Assembly (NCBI RefSeq): GCF_003590835.1
Contig: NZ_QYUQ01000002.1
Span: 4,650,001 to 4,714,000 of the forward strand
Source: Noviherbaspirillum sedimenti
GTDB lineage: Bacteria > Pseudomonadota > Gammaproteobacteria > Burkholderiales > Burkholderiaceae_D
Length of the DNA stretch: 64,000 nt
Reading direction: 5' to 3'
Shown here: positions 1 through 9,717 of the stretch, piece after piece
Numbering within the stretch: the first letter of the stretch is position 1
Layout: the number at the start of each line of letters is the position of its first letter
The notes under the pieces: model-generated
What the model was told of the DNA's origin: nothing
What the model saw: only the letters and a program-made list of their open reading frames with translations
The model's database searches: none
Position numbers and translations under genes: made by a program

Positions 1-449
1 CCGCCCTTGAAACGGCGGTCGAAATAGCCGATCGGCGGTGGTTTCACCATATCAAAGAATCGGAACCAGAGAAAGGCCCAGACCTGGCTTGCGGTATCGG
101 CCGGGGTCACCAGCAGCAGCACCAGCCAGAAGGCGATGATTTCATCCCACACCATGCTGCCATGGTCGGCGATACCCATGTCGCGCCCGGTGCGGTCGCA
201 GGCCCAGATGCCGACCACGAAGCCGGCGGCGATGATTACCGCCCAGTTAAATGGCGTGAAGAAGGCTGGCCAGCGCGAGGACAGCACGGCGAAGCTGAGC
301 CAGGCGAGCAGGGTGCCCATGGTGCCCGGCATGACCGGCGACAGGCCGCTGCCGAAACCCTGTGCCAGCAGGTGTGCCGGGTGTGCCAGCATGAAGCTGG
401 CGCGGGGCTTGTCGATATAGGGGCGGGGAGTGGGTTGCGGCGTGGTCAT
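1..449 (-). CDS. pgpA: Phosphatidylglycerophosphatase A (partial, runs off left edge)
   Basis: PgpA removes phosphate from phosphatidylglycerophosphate to give phosphatidylglycerol in the inner membrane. The reverse strand reads from an ATG at 449 through MTTPQPTPRPYIDKPRASF, then the family segments GFGSGLSPVMPGTMGTLLAW and DHGSMVWDEIIAFW, which carry the acidic residues expected of PgpA. No stop codon is reached, so the C-terminus lies outside the window. The start overlaps the thiL stop by four bases (ATGA), so the two are co-transcribed and probably translationally coupled. The thiL-pgpA order is common in beta- and gammaproteobacteria. Identification is firm; only completeness is unknown. 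Confidence 0.9.
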   Translation of the reverse strand, partial: MTTPQPTPRPYIDKPRASFMLAHPAHLLAQGFGSGLSPVMPGTMGTLLAWLSFAVLSSRWPAFFTPFNWAVIIAAGFVVGIWACDRTGRDMGIADHGSMVWDEIIAFWLVLLLVTPADTASQVWAFLWFRFFDMVKPPPIGYFDRRFKG

Positions 450-1414
450 GGAGAGGCGAAATGGTCGAAGGAAGTCATCGGGAGTTGGCATGGGCGTCCG
501 GCCGCATCGACCAGGCGCAGGCCCGGTGCGGCTTCAATGACGCCGATGCGGCTAACCGGGGTGGCGCTGGCGCGTGCGGCGGCCAGCACGTCTGCGCGCC
601 GCTCCGGCGCGGCGGTAAAGCATAATTCGTAATCGTCGCCGCCGGCGATGCAGTAAGCCCGCTGCAGCGCGGGTGGCTGTAGTGCCAGGGTTGGTCCGGC
701 CGGCAAGCCATCGATATCGACGACCGCGCCGACGCCAGACTGTTTCAGGATATGCCCGAGGTCGCCGGCCAGGCCGTCGGAGATATCGATTGCGGCGCTG
801 GCCACGCCGCGCAGCGCCAGCCCCAGGGCCACGCGCGGCGCCGGCGCGTGCAGGCACGGCGCGGCGGCGGCCAGACTCGCCGCGTCCAGCGCCAGTTCGC
901 CGGCGAGCGCGGCCAGCGCCAGGCGCGCCTCGCCGAGCGTCCCGGACACCCAGATATCGTCGCCGACCCGGGCGTTGGAGCGGCGCAGCGCCTGCTCCTT
1001 CGGCACTTCGCCGAACACCGTGATGCTGACGGTCAGCGGACCCCTGGTGGTGTCGCCGCCGACCAGTTCGCAGCCGTGCAGGTCGGCCAGGGCGAACATG
1101 CCTTGCGCAAATGGCGCCAGCCAGGCTTCATCGGCCGCCGGCAGGGCCAATGCCAGGGTAAAGGCGAGCGGCCTGGCGCCCATCGCCGCCAGGTCGGACA
1201 GGTTGACCGCCAGGCATTTGTGGCCGAGCAGGGCCGGGTCGGCACCGGCGAAAAAATGCCGGCCTTCCACCAGCATGTCGGTGGAAATGGCCAGTTGCAT
1301 GCCGGCGGCCGGCGCCAGCAAGGCGCAGTCGTCGCCCACGCCCAGCGTGGCGGCACTGCCGGGGCGCAGCGGGCGGGTGAAATAACGCGCGATCAAGTCG
1401 AATTCGGAAAGCAT
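446..1414 (-). CDS. thiL: Thiamine-monophosphate kinase ThiL
   Basis: ThiL uses ATP to convert thiamine monophosphate to thiamine pyrophosphate, the last step of cofactor synthesis. The 322-residue length is normal for the family. The N-terminus shows MLSEFDLIARYF followed by GVGDDCALL, the acidic Mg-ATP-binding motif. Further on are STDMLVEGRHFF, GDTTRGP and ISDGLAGDLGHI, all hallmarks of the AIR-synthase-like fold, and GGDDYELCFTA near residue 260. It overlaps pgpA by four bases downstream. It is divergent from maeB across about 180 bp that should hold both promoters. Confidence 0.97.
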   Translation of the reverse strand: MLSEFDLIARYFTRPLRPGSAATLGVGDDCALLAPAAGMQLAISTDMLVEGRHFFAGADPALLGHKCLAVNLSDLAAMGARPLAFTLALALPAADEAWLAPFAQGMFALADLHGCELVGGDTTRGPLTVSITVFGEVPKEQALRRSNARVGDDIWVSGTLGEARLALAALAGELALDAASLAAAAPCLHAPAPRVALGLALRGVASAAIDISDGLAGDLGHILKQSGVGAVVDIDGLPAGPTLALQPPALQRAYCIAGGDDYELCFTAAPERRADVLAAARASATPVSRIGVIEAAPGLRLVDAAGRPCQLPMTSFDHFASP

Positions 1415-1596
1415 TACAGGATTGTACCGAAGGATGCCTGTCGGGTTATGTCTGCGACACTTTTCCTTGCGTTGGCGCTGCCTGCACCGAAGGTATTGCC
1501 ATTTTGGAAATCATCATGTCATGTCTGATTGCCCATGAGAGGAAGCGCTCTGTCTGCTAGAATCGAAGTTTTAGCAAGCATGGGAAAGGCCGTTCG

Positions 1597-3909
1597 ATGG
1601 ATTCCGAAAAAAGCCGCAAGGAACAAGTACGTCAGCAATTGCGTGAGTCTGCACTCTACTATCACCAGTTTCCCACTCCCGGCAAGATCAGCGTTACCCC
1701 CACCAAGCAACTGACCAACCAGCGCGACATGGCGATGGCCTATTCGCCGGGCGTCGCAGCGCCCTGCGAAGAAATCGTCGCCGACCCGAACAATGCCTTC
1801 AAGTACACCGCGCGCGGTAACCTCGTCGCCGTGATCACCAACGGCACCGCCGTGCTGGGCCTGGGCAATATCGGCCCGCTGGCATCCAAGCCGGTCATGG
1901 AAGGCAAGGGCGTGCTGTTCAAGAAATTCGCCGGCGTGGACGTGTTCGATATCGAAATCAACGAAACCGACCCCGACAAGCTGGTCGACATCATCGCTTC
2001 GCTGGAGCCGACCTTCGGCGGCATCAACCTGGAAGACATCAAGGCGCCGGAATGCTTCTACATCGAAAGGAAGCTGCGTGAGCGCATGAAGATCCCGGTC
2101 TTCCACGATGACCAGCACGGCACCGCGATCATCGTCGGCGCCGCCATCCTGAACGGCCTGAAAGTGGTCGGCAAGGACATCAGGGAATGCAAGCTGGTGG
2201 TATCCGGCGCTGGCGCTGCCGCGCTGGCCTGCCTCGACCTGATCGTCGATCTCGGTTTTCCGATCGAAAACATCTACGTTGCCGACCTCGCCGGCGTGGT
2301 GTATGAAGGCCGCACCGAACTGATGGACCCGGACAAGGCGCGCTTTGCGCAAAAGACTTCGGCGCGCAGCCTGGCCGACATCATCGCCGGCGCCGACATC
2401 TTCCTCGGCCTGTCGGCCGGCGGCGTCCTCAAACCCGAAATGGTCAAGGCCATGGCGCCGCGCCCGCTGGTGCTGGCGCTGGCCAACCCGACGCCGGAAA
2501 TCCTGCCGGAAGAAGTCAGGGCGGTGCGCGACGATGCGATCATTTGTACCGGCCGTTCCGACTACCCGAACCAGGTCAACAATGTCCTGTGCTTCCCCTA
2601 CATCTTCCGCGGCGCGCTCGACTGCGGCGCCACCACCATCAGCCGCGAAATGGAAATCGCCACGGTGCGTGCGATCGCCGATCTGGCGCATGCCGAGCAA
2701 TCCGATGTGGTCGCCTCTACCTATGGCGACCATAATTTGTCGTTCGGGCCGGAATACCTGATTCCCAAGCCCTTCGATCCGCGCCTGATGATCAAGATCG
2801 CGCCGGCGGTGGCCAAGGCGGCGGCGGAATCCGGCGTCGCCCTGCGGCCGATCGCCGACATGCAGGCCTATGCCGAGCGCCTGCAGCAGTTCGTCTATCA
2901 CAGCGGCACTTTCATGAAGCCGATCTTTTCCATGGCCAAGTGCGCGCCGGCGGAGAAGAAACGCATCGTTTTCGCCGAGGGCGAGGACGAGCGCGTGCTG
3001 CGCGCAGTGCAGATCATCGTCGACGAAAATCTGGCCAAACCGATCCTGGTGGGCCGGCCGGCAATCCTGGAAAAGCGCATCGAGCGCTTCGGCCTGCGCC
3101 TGAAGGCGGGAGTCGATTTCGAGGTCATCAACACGGAATACGATGAGCGCTACCGCGACTTCTGGCAGACGTTCCTGGCGATGTCGGTCCGCAAAGGCAT
3201 CACCGAGCCCTACGCCAAGCTGGAGATGCGCCGCCGTCACACCCTGATCGGTTCGATGATGATCCACAAGGGCTATGCCGACGGCATGATCTGCGGCACC
3301 TTCGGCAACATCCCGCTGCACCTGCATTACGTTGACCACATATTGGGCCGGCGTGAAGGGGTGAATGTCTATGGCGCGATGAATATCCTCATCCTGCCGG
3401 ATCGCCAGGTCGCCCTGGTCGATACCCATGTCAATGAAAATCCCACTGCGGAGCAGCTCGCCGAGCTTACCCTGCTGGCGGCGGAGGAAATGCGCCGCTT
3501 TGGCCTGTATCCGCGCGTGGCCCTGCTGTCGCATTCGAACTTCGGTACCAGCAACAGCGAATCGGCGCAAAAGATGCGCGCTGCGCTGGCGATCCTGCAG
3601 GAAAAGGCACCGGACCTGGAAGTCGATGGCGAGATGCATGGCGACACCGCGCTCGATTCAGCCCTGCTGAAAAAGACCATGCCGGACACCAGGCTCAAGG
3701 GCGATGCCAACCTGCTGGTGCTGCCGAACCTCGATGCCGCCAACATTTCCTACAACCTGCTCAAGAATGCCGCCGGTAACGGTATCGCCATCGGCCCGGT
3801 GCTGCTCGGCTGCGCCAAGCCGGTGCATATCCTGACGCCGTCGGCGACGGTGCGGCGCATCGTCAACCTGACCGCGTTGTGCGTGGTGGATGCGCTCTCG
3901 CAACGATAA
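1597..3909 (+). CDS. maeB: NADP-dependent malic enzyme with C-terminal phosphotransacetylase-like domain
   Basis: MaeB decarboxylates malate to pyruvate and makes NADPH in the cytoplasm. At 770 residues it has the length of the large hybrid malic enzymes. Residues 1 to about 430 are the malic enzyme, with YSPGVAAPC, the metal-site region [12 protein letters not shown] and the nucleotide-binding [12 protein letters not shown]. From about residue 440 a phosphotransacetylase-like domain follows ([26 protein letters not shown]). In hybrid enzymes this domain is usually regulatory, responding to acetyl-CoA. The ATG at 1597 fits the usual [10 protein letters not shown] start. A strong terminator follows. 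The gene is monocistronic and divergent from thiL. Confidence 0.97.
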   Translation: MDSEKSRKEQVRQQLRESALYYHQFPTPGKISVTPTKQLTNQRDMAMAYSPGVAAPCEEIVADPNNAFKYTARGNLVAVITNGTAVLGLGNIGPLASKPVMEGKGVLFKKFAGVDVFDIEINETDPDKLVDIIASLEPTFGGINLEDIKAPECFYIERKLRERMKIPVFHDDQHGTAIIVGAAILNGLKVVGKDIRECKLVVSGAGAAALACLDLIVDLGFPIENIYVADLAGVVYEGRTELMDPDKARFAQKTSARSLADIIAGADIFLGLSAGGVLKPEMVKAMAPRPLVLALANPTPEILPEEVRAVRDDAIICTGRSDYPNQVNNVLCFPYIFRGALDCGATTISREMEIATVRAIADLAHAEQSDVVASTYGDHNLSFGPEYLIPKPFDPRLMIKIAPAVAKAAAESGVALRPIADMQAYAERLQQFVYHSGTFMKPIFSMAKCAPAEKKRIVFAEGEDERVLRAVQIIVDENLAKPILVGRPAILEKRIERFGLRLKAGVDFEVINTEYDERYRDFWQTFLAMSVRKGITEPYAKLEMRRRHTLIGSMMIHKGYADGMICGTFGNIPLHLHYVDHILGRREGVNVYGAMNILILPDRQVALVDTHVNENPTAEQLAELTLLAAEEMRRFGLYPRVALLSHSNFGTSNSESAQKMRAALAILQEKAPDLEVDGEMHGDTALDSALLKKTMPDTRLKGDANLLVLPNLDAANISYNLLKNAAGNGIAIGPVLLGCAKPVHILTPSATVRRIVNLTALCVVDALSQR

Positions 3910-3925
3910 GCCGTCTGCCAGCATG

Positions 3926-3963
3926 AAAAAAGCCGCCCGGTGCAAGCAGGGCGGCTTTTTTTG
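3926..3963 (+). terminator. Rho-independent terminator of maeB
   Basis: A ten-base stem, AAAGCCGCCC pairing with GGGCGGCTTT, is closed by a loop of about ten bases and ends in a run of seven T. It starts about 15 bases after the maeB stop. The A-run on the left arm could let it also work on the opposite strand. Confidence 0.9.
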
Positions 3964-4073
3964 TGCATTTGCATTGCCGGGCAGTGCGGCTCATGCCAGC
4001 GGAACCATCCATCCAACGCCGGCATCAAATATCACTCACCATTGATATCACGCGTCATTGAAGGAGATCCATC

Positions 4074-4250
4074 ATGACCAGAGGTGACAAATCCTCCTAC
4101 ACTGACAAGCAAAAGCGCCAGGCCAAGCATATCGAGGAAACTTACTCGCAACGTGGCATGCCGGCGGATGAAGCAAAACGGCGCGCCTGGGCGACCGAAA
4201 ACAAGCTATCCGGCGGCGGTCGCAAGTCGGGTTCGGGCCGCAAGCACTAG
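4074..4250 (+). CDS. Small basic protein of the 'plasmid stabilization'-type family, 58 residues
   Basis: This short reading frame starts MTRGDKSSYTDKQKRQAKHI, continues with a helical charged stretch, and ends in a glycine/serine/lysine-rich tail (GGGRKSGSGRKH). Small proteins of this pattern are common in Proteobacteria and are often annotated as plasmid stabilization proteins without proof of function. A clear ribosome binding site (AAGGAG) lies seven bases before the ATG. The stop codon TAG at 4248-4250 falls exactly at the left junction of the IS630-like element and would also be TAG in the undisturbed sequence, so the protein is intact. Confidence 0.75.
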   Translation: MTRGDKSSYTDKQKRQAKHIEETYSQRGMPADEAKRRAWATENKLSGGGRKSGSGRKH

Positions 4251-5353
4251 TGGACTGTAACATTTAAAAACGAAGTATACTCATGCTCATGGAGGGCATG
4301 ATGATACTCACCAAAAGCGAACGCATGGAGCTCCAACAACAGGTCAGTGCGAGGAATGGACGGGCAGATACTGCACGTCGCGCCCGGCTGATTTTGCTGC
4401 TGGCCGATGGCCATACCTGGGCCGATATCCGCGCCAAGCTCGATTGCAGCGACAGCTTCATTGATCTCTGGAGCAAGCGTTTTTCCGCAGACCGGCTTGC
4501 CGGACTGTTTTCGCGCCATGCCGGGCGGGAACGCTACAAGGTCACCGACCGCATCGAGGCACGCGTACTGGCCCGAACCACGAAACACAAACCGGCCGAT
4601 GGTTCGACGCACTGGTCGACACGCAAGCTGGCTGCCGAACTGGGCGGGGGGATTTCGCACATGGCGGTCGCGCGCATTTGGACCAAGCATGGCATCAAGC
4701 CGCATCGCCTCGAAGGCTATCTCGCCTCCAACGATCCCGACTTTGAAACCAAGGCCGCCGATGTGATTGGCCTCTACATGAATCCGCCCCAGCACGCGGC
4801 CGTGTTTTGCGTGGACGAAAAAACTGCGATCCAGGCGCTGGATCGGAAAGACCCAGTGCTGCCGTTGTCGCCCGGACGCGCCGAACGCCATGGATTCGAA
4901 TACTACCGGCACGGCACGCTGTCGTTGTATGCCGCCTTCAACACCAGGACTGGCGAGGTGCTGGGCAAGACCGCTGTGCGACACACCTCGGCTGAGTTCG
5001 TGGCCTTCCTCACAGACATCGTCGCCAACCAACCCAAGGGCAAAGAAATCCACGTCATCGCCGACAATCTCTCCGCGCACAAAACCAAGCTCGTCGCGGC
5101 ATTTCTGGAGGCGCATCCCACGGTGCATATGCATTTCACTCCTACATATTCATCCTGGCTGAATCAGGTCGAACTGTGGTTTGCAAAAATCGAACGCGAC
5201 GTCATTGCGCGGGGCGTTTTCACATCGCTGACTGATCTCAAGAGAAAACTCATGCGTTACATCCGTCACTACAACACCCAGCCAAAGCCAGTGAAGTGGA
5301 AGTACTTCGATCCAAGCAAGCGAATCACTCCCGAATCAATTGTTACAGTCCAC
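4250..5353 (+). mobile_element. IS630-family insertion sequence (1104 bp between TA duplications)
   Basis: Perfect terminal inverted repeats are visible: GTGGACTGTAACA at the left and TGTTACAGTCCAC at the right. The element is flanked by the TA dinucleotide expected for IS630/Tc1 elements, at 4248-4249 and 5354-5355. The TA belongs to one copy of the CTAG that borders the neighbouring IS1182-like element. This element therefore inserted after, or independently beside, that one. It carries one transposase gene in the same orientation. Confidence 0.93.
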
Positions 5354-5356
5354 TAG
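4283..5356 (+). CDS. IS630-family DDE transposase
   Basis: This 357-residue transposase cuts and pastes the element at TA sites. The N-terminal third is a helix-turn-helix DNA-binding region (DSFIDLWSKRFSADRLAGLF). The DDE catalytic core follows, with VDEKTAIQA (first Asp), VIADNLSAHKT (second Asp) and SSWLNQVELWFAKIERD (Glu). The last codons read IVTVH and the stop TAG at 5354-5356 is made of the target TA plus a flanking G. The element itself therefore supplies no stop codon. Several ATG codons lie between 4283 and 4301 and none has a well-spaced ribosome binding site, so the exact start is uncertain. The frame is intact. Confidence 0.92.
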   Translation: MLMEGMMILTKSERMELQQQVSARNGRADTARRARLILLLADGHTWADIRAKLDCSDSFIDLWSKRFSADRLAGLFSRHAGRERYKVTDRIEARVLARTTKHKPADGSTHWSTRKLAAELGGGISHMAVARIWTKHGIKPHRLEGYLASNDPDFETKAADVIGLYMNPPQHAAVFCVDEKTAIQALDRKDPVLPLSPGRAERHGFEYYRHGTLSLYAAFNTRTGEVLGKTAVRHTSAEFVAFLTDIVANQPKGKEIHVIADNLSAHKTKLVAAFLEAHPTVHMHFTPTYSSWLNQVELWFAKIERDVIARGVFTSLTDLKRKLMRYIRHYNTQPKPVKWKYFDPSKRITPESIVTVH

Positions 5357-6896
5357 GAGTCTGCGCGGCAGAACGCTGATGTCATCCGAATAGATTCGTA
5401 AACGTTGATTCGTGATGACATCGAGCTATCTTCCCTACGATCCGCAGCAGCAAATGCTGCTTCCCCCTGCATTGCAAGAGTGGCTACCAGATGGCCATCT
5501 TGCGTACTACATCAGCGATACGATCGATGCGCTTGATCTGAGCACCTTCCATGCGCGATATGCAGGTGGCGGGCCGCGCAATCAGCCCTTTCATCCGGCG
5601 ATGATGGTCAAAGTGCTGGTTTATGGCTATGCGACCGGGGTGTTCTCGTCGCGCAAGCTGGCAAAGAAGCTGCATGAAGACGTTGCCTTCCGGGTACTTG
5701 CTGCTGGCAATTATCCCGCGCACCGCACGATCTGCGACTTCCGTGCTTTCCATCTGAAAGAGTTGTCCGACTTGTTCGTGCAAGTGGTGAAGTTGGCGCG
5801 CGAGTGCGGCCTGGTCAAGTTGGGAACCATCGCTGTGGATGGGACCAAGATTAAGGCCAACGCATCGCGCCACAAGGCCATGAGTTATGAGCGCATGAAG
5901 AAATCGGAGCTGGAATTGAAGGCGCAGATCGACGCGCTACTGGCCAAGGCCAAGGCAGCCGACCTGGCCGAGAAGAACGAGCCGGCACTGGACATTCCAG
6001 CTGAGATAAGCCGACGCGAGGACCGGCTTGCAGCCATTGGCGCGGCGCGCGCACGGCTGGAGGAACGCCAGCGTCAGGCAGATACCGAGCGTGGCCGCAG
6101 CGCTGACGACGACAATACGCCGCCAGACGGCGATGGTAAGGCGCTCAAGAAGTCGAAATACAAGTACAAGTTCGGTGAGCCCAAGCCCAAGGCCCAGGAC
6201 AACTTTACCGACCCGGAAAGCCGGATCATGAAGCGCGCCGGTGGCGGCTTCGATTACAGCTACAACGCGCAAGCCGCAGTCGATGATACGGCGCACATCA
6301 TCGTCGCTGCCGAACTGACCAATAGCGGCGCCGATAGCCGTCAATTGCCCGCGGTGCTGGCGGCGGTCAAGGCGAATACGGGCGACGATCCGCACCAGGT
6401 CGTCGCCGATGCAGGCTATCGATCCGAGGCCGTGTTTGAAACGCTGCGTGATCATCCCGCCGAGATCATCGTTGCCCTTGGGCGCGAAGGTAGACAAGCG
6501 CTTGGGATTGATCCGAACAAACGCCCACTCTCGGCGGCCATGGCAGAACGATTCAAATCCACCGCCACCCAAGATGCCTACCGGCGGCGCAAGTGGTTAT
6601 CCGAACCGCCAAATGGTTGGATCAAGCACGTACTGGGCTTCCGACAATTTAGCATGCGCGGCATCGCCAAGGCCCAGGCAGAGTGGAAACTCGTCTGCGC
6701 TGCGCTTAACCTGCGAAGAATGGCAAATATGATGTGTGCGTAGTTTAAAAATGGGGAAAACGCACATTCCGGTGTCGCGCCGCAGCTCAAAAACGCCTAT
6801 CAGTCAGCAATTTCAGAATTCAATGCCGGGCCAATATCAGCCCGGCTGGCGTTGCGCCCGTTTCGCTCGCTCAAATTCTGTTTGCCGCGCAGACTC
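5357..6896 (+). mobile_element. IS1182-family insertion sequence flanked by CTAG
   Basis: The left end GGAGTCTGCGCGGCA is matched by the right end TGCCGCGCAGACTCC, giving inverted repeats of about 14-15 bp. CTAG borders both sides (5353-5356 and 6897-6900). Because CTAG is a palindrome it may be a 4-bp target duplication or part of the ends. Joining the outer flanks restores CAAGCACTAGCCGGCC, that is, the small gene's stop codon followed by ordinary intergenic DNA. One intact transposase gene lies inside. Confidence 0.88.
5415..6743 (+). CDS. IS1182-family transposase
   Basis: The protein is about 442 residues. The N-terminus has the InsH/DUF772-like segment (YDPQQQMLLPPALQEWLPDG, then FHPAMMVKVLVYGYATGVFS). 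It contains AVDGTKIKANAS with a catalytic Asp. The central region is a charged, coiled-coil-like insert (about residues 155-260). A C-terminal DDE part includes VVADAGYRSE and a late segment ending LVCAALNLRRM. A GTG three bases upstream of the ATG could be the true start. No frameshift is seen, so the copy may be active. Confidence 0.9.
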   Translation: MTSSYLPYDPQQQMLLPPALQEWLPDGHLAYYISDTIDALDLSTFHARYAGGGPRNQPFHPAMMVKVLVYGYATGVFSSRKLAKKLHEDVAFRVLAAGNYPAHRTICDFRAFHLKELSDLFVQVVKLARECGLVKLGTIAVDGTKIKANASRHKAMSYERMKKSELELKAQIDALLAKAKAADLAEKNEPALDIPAEISRREDRLAAIGAARARLEERQRQADTERGRSADDDNTPPDGDGKALKKSKYKYKFGEPKPKAQDNFTDPESRIMKRAGGGFDYSYNAQAAVDDTAHIIVAAELTNSGADSRQLPAVLAAVKANTGDDPHQVVADAGYRSEAVFETLRDHPAEIIVALGREGRQALGIDPNKRPLSAAMAERFKSTATQDAYRRRKWLSEPPNGWIKHVLGFRQFSMRGIAKAQAEWKLVCAALNLRRMANMMCA

Positions 6897-6928
6897 CTAG
6901 CCGGCCCTAATTCGTCAGGCCAGTCTGT

Positions 6929-7867
6929 TCAAGCCTGCTTGCGCAGGTTTTTGAACAGGCGGCCGGCGACGCTGACCACGCCGAGTACGATGGCGCCGGC
7001 AACGATGCCGGCGATGGCGCTGAGCAGTGTAGGCAGCACGGCGGCCAGCATGCCACCGATGCCAGCAATGCCGGCGGTACCTTGCGCGATATTTTCGATG
7101 AGGTGATGCAGGACCGGAACGCCGTGCGTGAGAATGCCGCCGCCCACCATGAACATCGCCGCAGTGCCGACCACGGACAGCGTTTTCATCAGCCAGGGCG
7201 CGGTCACCAGTATCATCTTGCCGATGGCGCTGCGCACGCCGCCTTTTTGGCTCAGGTGAAGGCCGGCATCGTCCAGCTTGACGATGCCCGCGACGAGGCC
7301 ATACACGCCGACCGTCATCAGCAGGGCGATTCCCGCCAGCACCGCCACCCGCGCACCGAAGGAGGCGCCAGCTACCGTGCCCAGCGCGATCACGATGATC
7401 TCGGCCGAGAGGATGAAATCGGTGCGCACGGCGCCCTGGATTTTTTCTTTTTCGAAGGCGACCATATCCACCTTCGGGTCGGCCAGGGCATGGCTCAGGG
7501 AATCGTGATGGGCCTGGTCTTCCGCCTTGCTGTGCAAGAATTTGTGCGCCAGCTTTTCCACGCCTTCGAAGCAAAGATAGGCGCCGCCCAGCATCAGCAG
7601 GGGCGTCACCAGCCACGGCACGAAAGCGCTGATGGCCAGCGCCGCCGGCACCAGAATCAGCTTGTTTTTCATCGAGCCCTTGGCGACCGCCCATACCACC
7701 GGCAATTCACGTTCGGCATGCACGCCGGAGACTTGCTGGGCATTCAGCGCCAGGTCATCGCCCAGTACGCCACTGGTTTTCTTGACCGCGACCTTGGTCA
7801 TGGTGGCGACATCGTCGAGGATGCTGCTAATGTCGTCGAGCAGGGCTAACAGGCTGGTTCCGGCCAC
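6929..7867 (-). CDS. DUF808 family inner-membrane protein (YedI-like)
   Basis: This 312-residue protein starts at a GTG preceded by AAGGAA. It opens with the family sequence [20 protein letters not shown]. About six hydrophobic segments follow, including [34 protein letters not shown] and [23 protein letters not shown] stretches. The product should sit in the inner membrane. The family is widespread but its function is unknown. Its C-terminus lies about 30 bp from the right end of the IS1182-like element, which did not damage it. Confidence 0.88.
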   Translation of the reverse strand: MAGTSLLALLDDISSILDDVATMTKVAVKKTSGVLGDDLALNAQQVSGVHAERELPVVWAVAKGSMKNKLILVPAALAISAFVPWLVTPLLMLGGAYLCFEGVEKLAHKFLHSKAEDQAHHDSLSHALADPKVDMVAFEKEKIQGAVRTDFILSAEIIVIALGTVAGASFGARVAVLAGIALLMTVGVYGLVAGIVKLDDAGLHLSQKGGVRSAIGKMILVTAPWLMKTLSVVGTAAMFMVGGGILTHGVPVLHHLIENIAQGTAGIAGIGGMLAAVLPTLLSAIAGIVAGAIVLGVVSVAGRLFKNLRKQA

Positions 7868-7994
7868 GGTGGGATTCCTTCAGGTAAGTAAATTGATAAT
7901 GCGCGATTAAAGCATACTCGGGCGCGGCGGGCTACTGCGGCGCCACGCAGGGCCGGGGAAGAGTGCATCCACCGCAGGATTCTGCGGGCGACGC

Positions 7995-8678
7995 TCAAAG
8001 CAGGGGTAAATTGTTCTGCCTGGGGGCGGCCTTGCGCAGGGCGACCCGCGGCGCCGGCGCCGCCTGCAATTTTTCAGCCGGATAGGTCGTGAAAAAACTG
8101 CGCGCCTCTTCGGCGTCGGCCTGCAGCCAGTCGGCGTACTGATCGGGTTCGAGGATCACCACCATGCGCTTTTCATCCCCGGGCTTGTGGAAACGGCGCA
8201 TCAGTGGGTGGTGGTCGGCGTTAATGGTCAGCATCGAGAACGACACCAGCGGCTGGTCATTCGGGCCGCCGTGCGGCCGCCAGTCCCAGATGCCGGCGAT
8301 GCCGAGATCCTGCCCGGCGTCGCTGCCGATCCGCCAGCGCACCGGATGGCCGCTCTCGTAATTTGGCTCGAAAAAAGCCTCGGCTGGCACGATACAAAAC
8401 TGGCGCTTGTGAAAGGCGCTGCGAAACGAGGGTTTTTCGCCGACGGTCTCGGTGCGGGCATTGTAGGTATGGCGGGAGAGTTTCAGGTCCGCCCATGCCG
8501 GCACCAGGCCGAAACAGGCGGCTACGCATTCGCGCTCGCCGCTGCCGTCCTCGGCCAGGCGCACGATTGGCGCCAGGTAGCCTGGAAAGGCTTCCCTGGC
8601 TGCCGCATGCGCCGGCGTGGCAACACCGAATTGCTTCTGCAATCGTTCCGCACGGGAGGGTAAGTAATTCGCACACAT
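7995..8678 (-). CDS. SOS-response-associated peptidase family protein (SRAP, YedK/HMCES-like)
   Basis: SRAP proteins shield abasic sites in single-stranded DNA by forming a covalent bond through the cysteine at position 2. The 227-residue product begins MCANYLPS, so Cys2 is present once Met is removed. Family landmarks follow: YNARTETVGEKPSFRSAF (conserved Asn and Glu region), RFCIVPAEAFFEPN-like text with the conserved Glu, and NADHHPLMRRFHKPGDEKRM with the conserved His. It probably acts in the cytoplasm during replication stress. It stands alone, with no SOS box that I can identify. Confidence 0.92.
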   Translation of the reverse strand: MCANYLPSRAERLQKQFGVATPAHAAAREAFPGYLAPIVRLAEDGSGERECVAACFGLVPAWADLKLSRHTYNARTETVGEKPSFRSAFHKRQFCIVPAEAFFEPNYESGHPVRWRIGSDAGQDLGIAGIWDWRPHGGPNDQPLVSFSMLTINADHHPLMRRFHKPGDEKRMVVILEPDQYADWLQADAEEARSFFTTYPAEKLQAAPAPRVALRKAAPRQNNLPLL

Positions 8679-8729
8679 GCCTTATTGTAGGGCGGATTGC
8701 AAGCCGGCGAATGGTTTGCGCGTCCCTGT

Positions 8730-9500
8730 CTATCCGTGCAAAAAGTCCGCCAGTCGTTTCAGGCAAGCGTCGGCGGCGCACACCGAATCGTGCGTCGTGC
8801 CGCCGACAACTTCGACCACCGGTCGCAGCCAATGGAAAGACGCGATCAGCGCATCGGAGCTGGCGCGGGGAATGACTTCATCGCGTTCGGCCAGCAGGAT
8901 CAGGGTGGGAGAGCGGACGCTGGCGGCGCGCGTCGACGACAGGAACTTGTCCTTCAGCAGAAGTGAAACCGGGAACTGCGGGAAGCTGTTTTTTGCCACG
9001 GTTTCAATGCTGTCATAGGGGGTGATCAGCACCAGCCTGGCGATTTGCCGCACCGTCGCCAGGAACACGGCGACGCCGCTGCCCAGGCTCTGGCCGATGA
9101 CGGCCACATCCGGATGTCGACTCCGCACGAAATCGAATACCGTCACCGCATCCCGCAGCAAGGCGGCTTCGCTGGGACTGCCGCTGCTGCCGCCATAGCC
9201 GCGGTAATTCACCAGGTATACCGATCGGCCAGGGAATGCCTTCACGAATAGCGGAATCAGGCGCGAAACATCCTGGGCATTGCCGCCAAAATAAATCAGC
9301 GCACTTCCCTGTGCCGGACCGGCCCGCAGGATTTGCAGGGTTTCGCCATCGCTGCGCAGGGCGATGCGTTCAGCACCTGGCGCTGGCGCCGCCGGGGTCG
9401 GATAGTAGAGCAGGGAGCGCTGGTTGGCATAGAGGTAGCCGCAAGCGCCGAGGTAGAGCAATGCAGTAAATGAAAAGAGCGCAGCGGCAAGTTTCAACAT
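8730..9500 (-). CDS. Membrane-anchored or exported alpha/beta hydrolase
   Basis: This serine hydrolase of about 256 residues has an N-terminal hydrophobic segment (LKLAAALFSFTALLYLGACG), which is either a signal anchor or a lipoprotein signal. The nucleophile elbow is GQSLGSG, the acid is likely the Asp in LLAERDEVIPRAS, and the histidine is in GGTTHDSV. The oxyanion-side stretch is ALIYFGGNAQDVS. Such YfhR/Bem46-like hydrolases have unclear substrates. I chose the ATG at 9500 because the signal segment begins there; the frame stays open 21 codons further upstream. Confidence 0.8.
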   Translation of the reverse strand: MLKLAAALFSFTALLYLGACGYLYANQRSLLYYPTPAAPAPGAERIALRSDGETLQILRAGPAQGSALIYFGGNAQDVSRLIPLFVKAFPGRSVYLVNYRGYGGSSGSPSEAALLRDAVTVFDFVRSRHPDVAVIGQSLGSGVAVFLATVRQIARLVLITPYDSIETVAKNSFPQFPVSLLLKDKFLSSTRAASVRSPTLILLAERDEVIPRASSDALIASFHWLRPVVEVVGGTTHDSVCAADACLKRLADFLHG

Positions 9501-9717
9501 GTTGCTACGCTGATCAAGGCGGCGGAAGCCAGAGCAAAAGAAAACATTTGAATGTGACTGCAAGATGACACGATAGTTGCCTGGTCCAATGCCTGCTACC
9601 GAGATAAATCAAGCTGCCTCTTCTTTTGCTACCGCAATGCCCTGATTTTAGGACGGTGGGAAATTTTGATGCAGCCCCATTTGCACCTTATCAAAAAAAT
9701 TGTTTGACGATGGATAG

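Noticed and set aside
1519..3639. 706-codon open frame on the minus strand opposite maeB
   Set aside because: It is an antisense shadow of a GC-rich gene; the protein is rich in His, Asp, Arg and Gln with no family pattern, while the plus strand encodes a complete malic enzyme.
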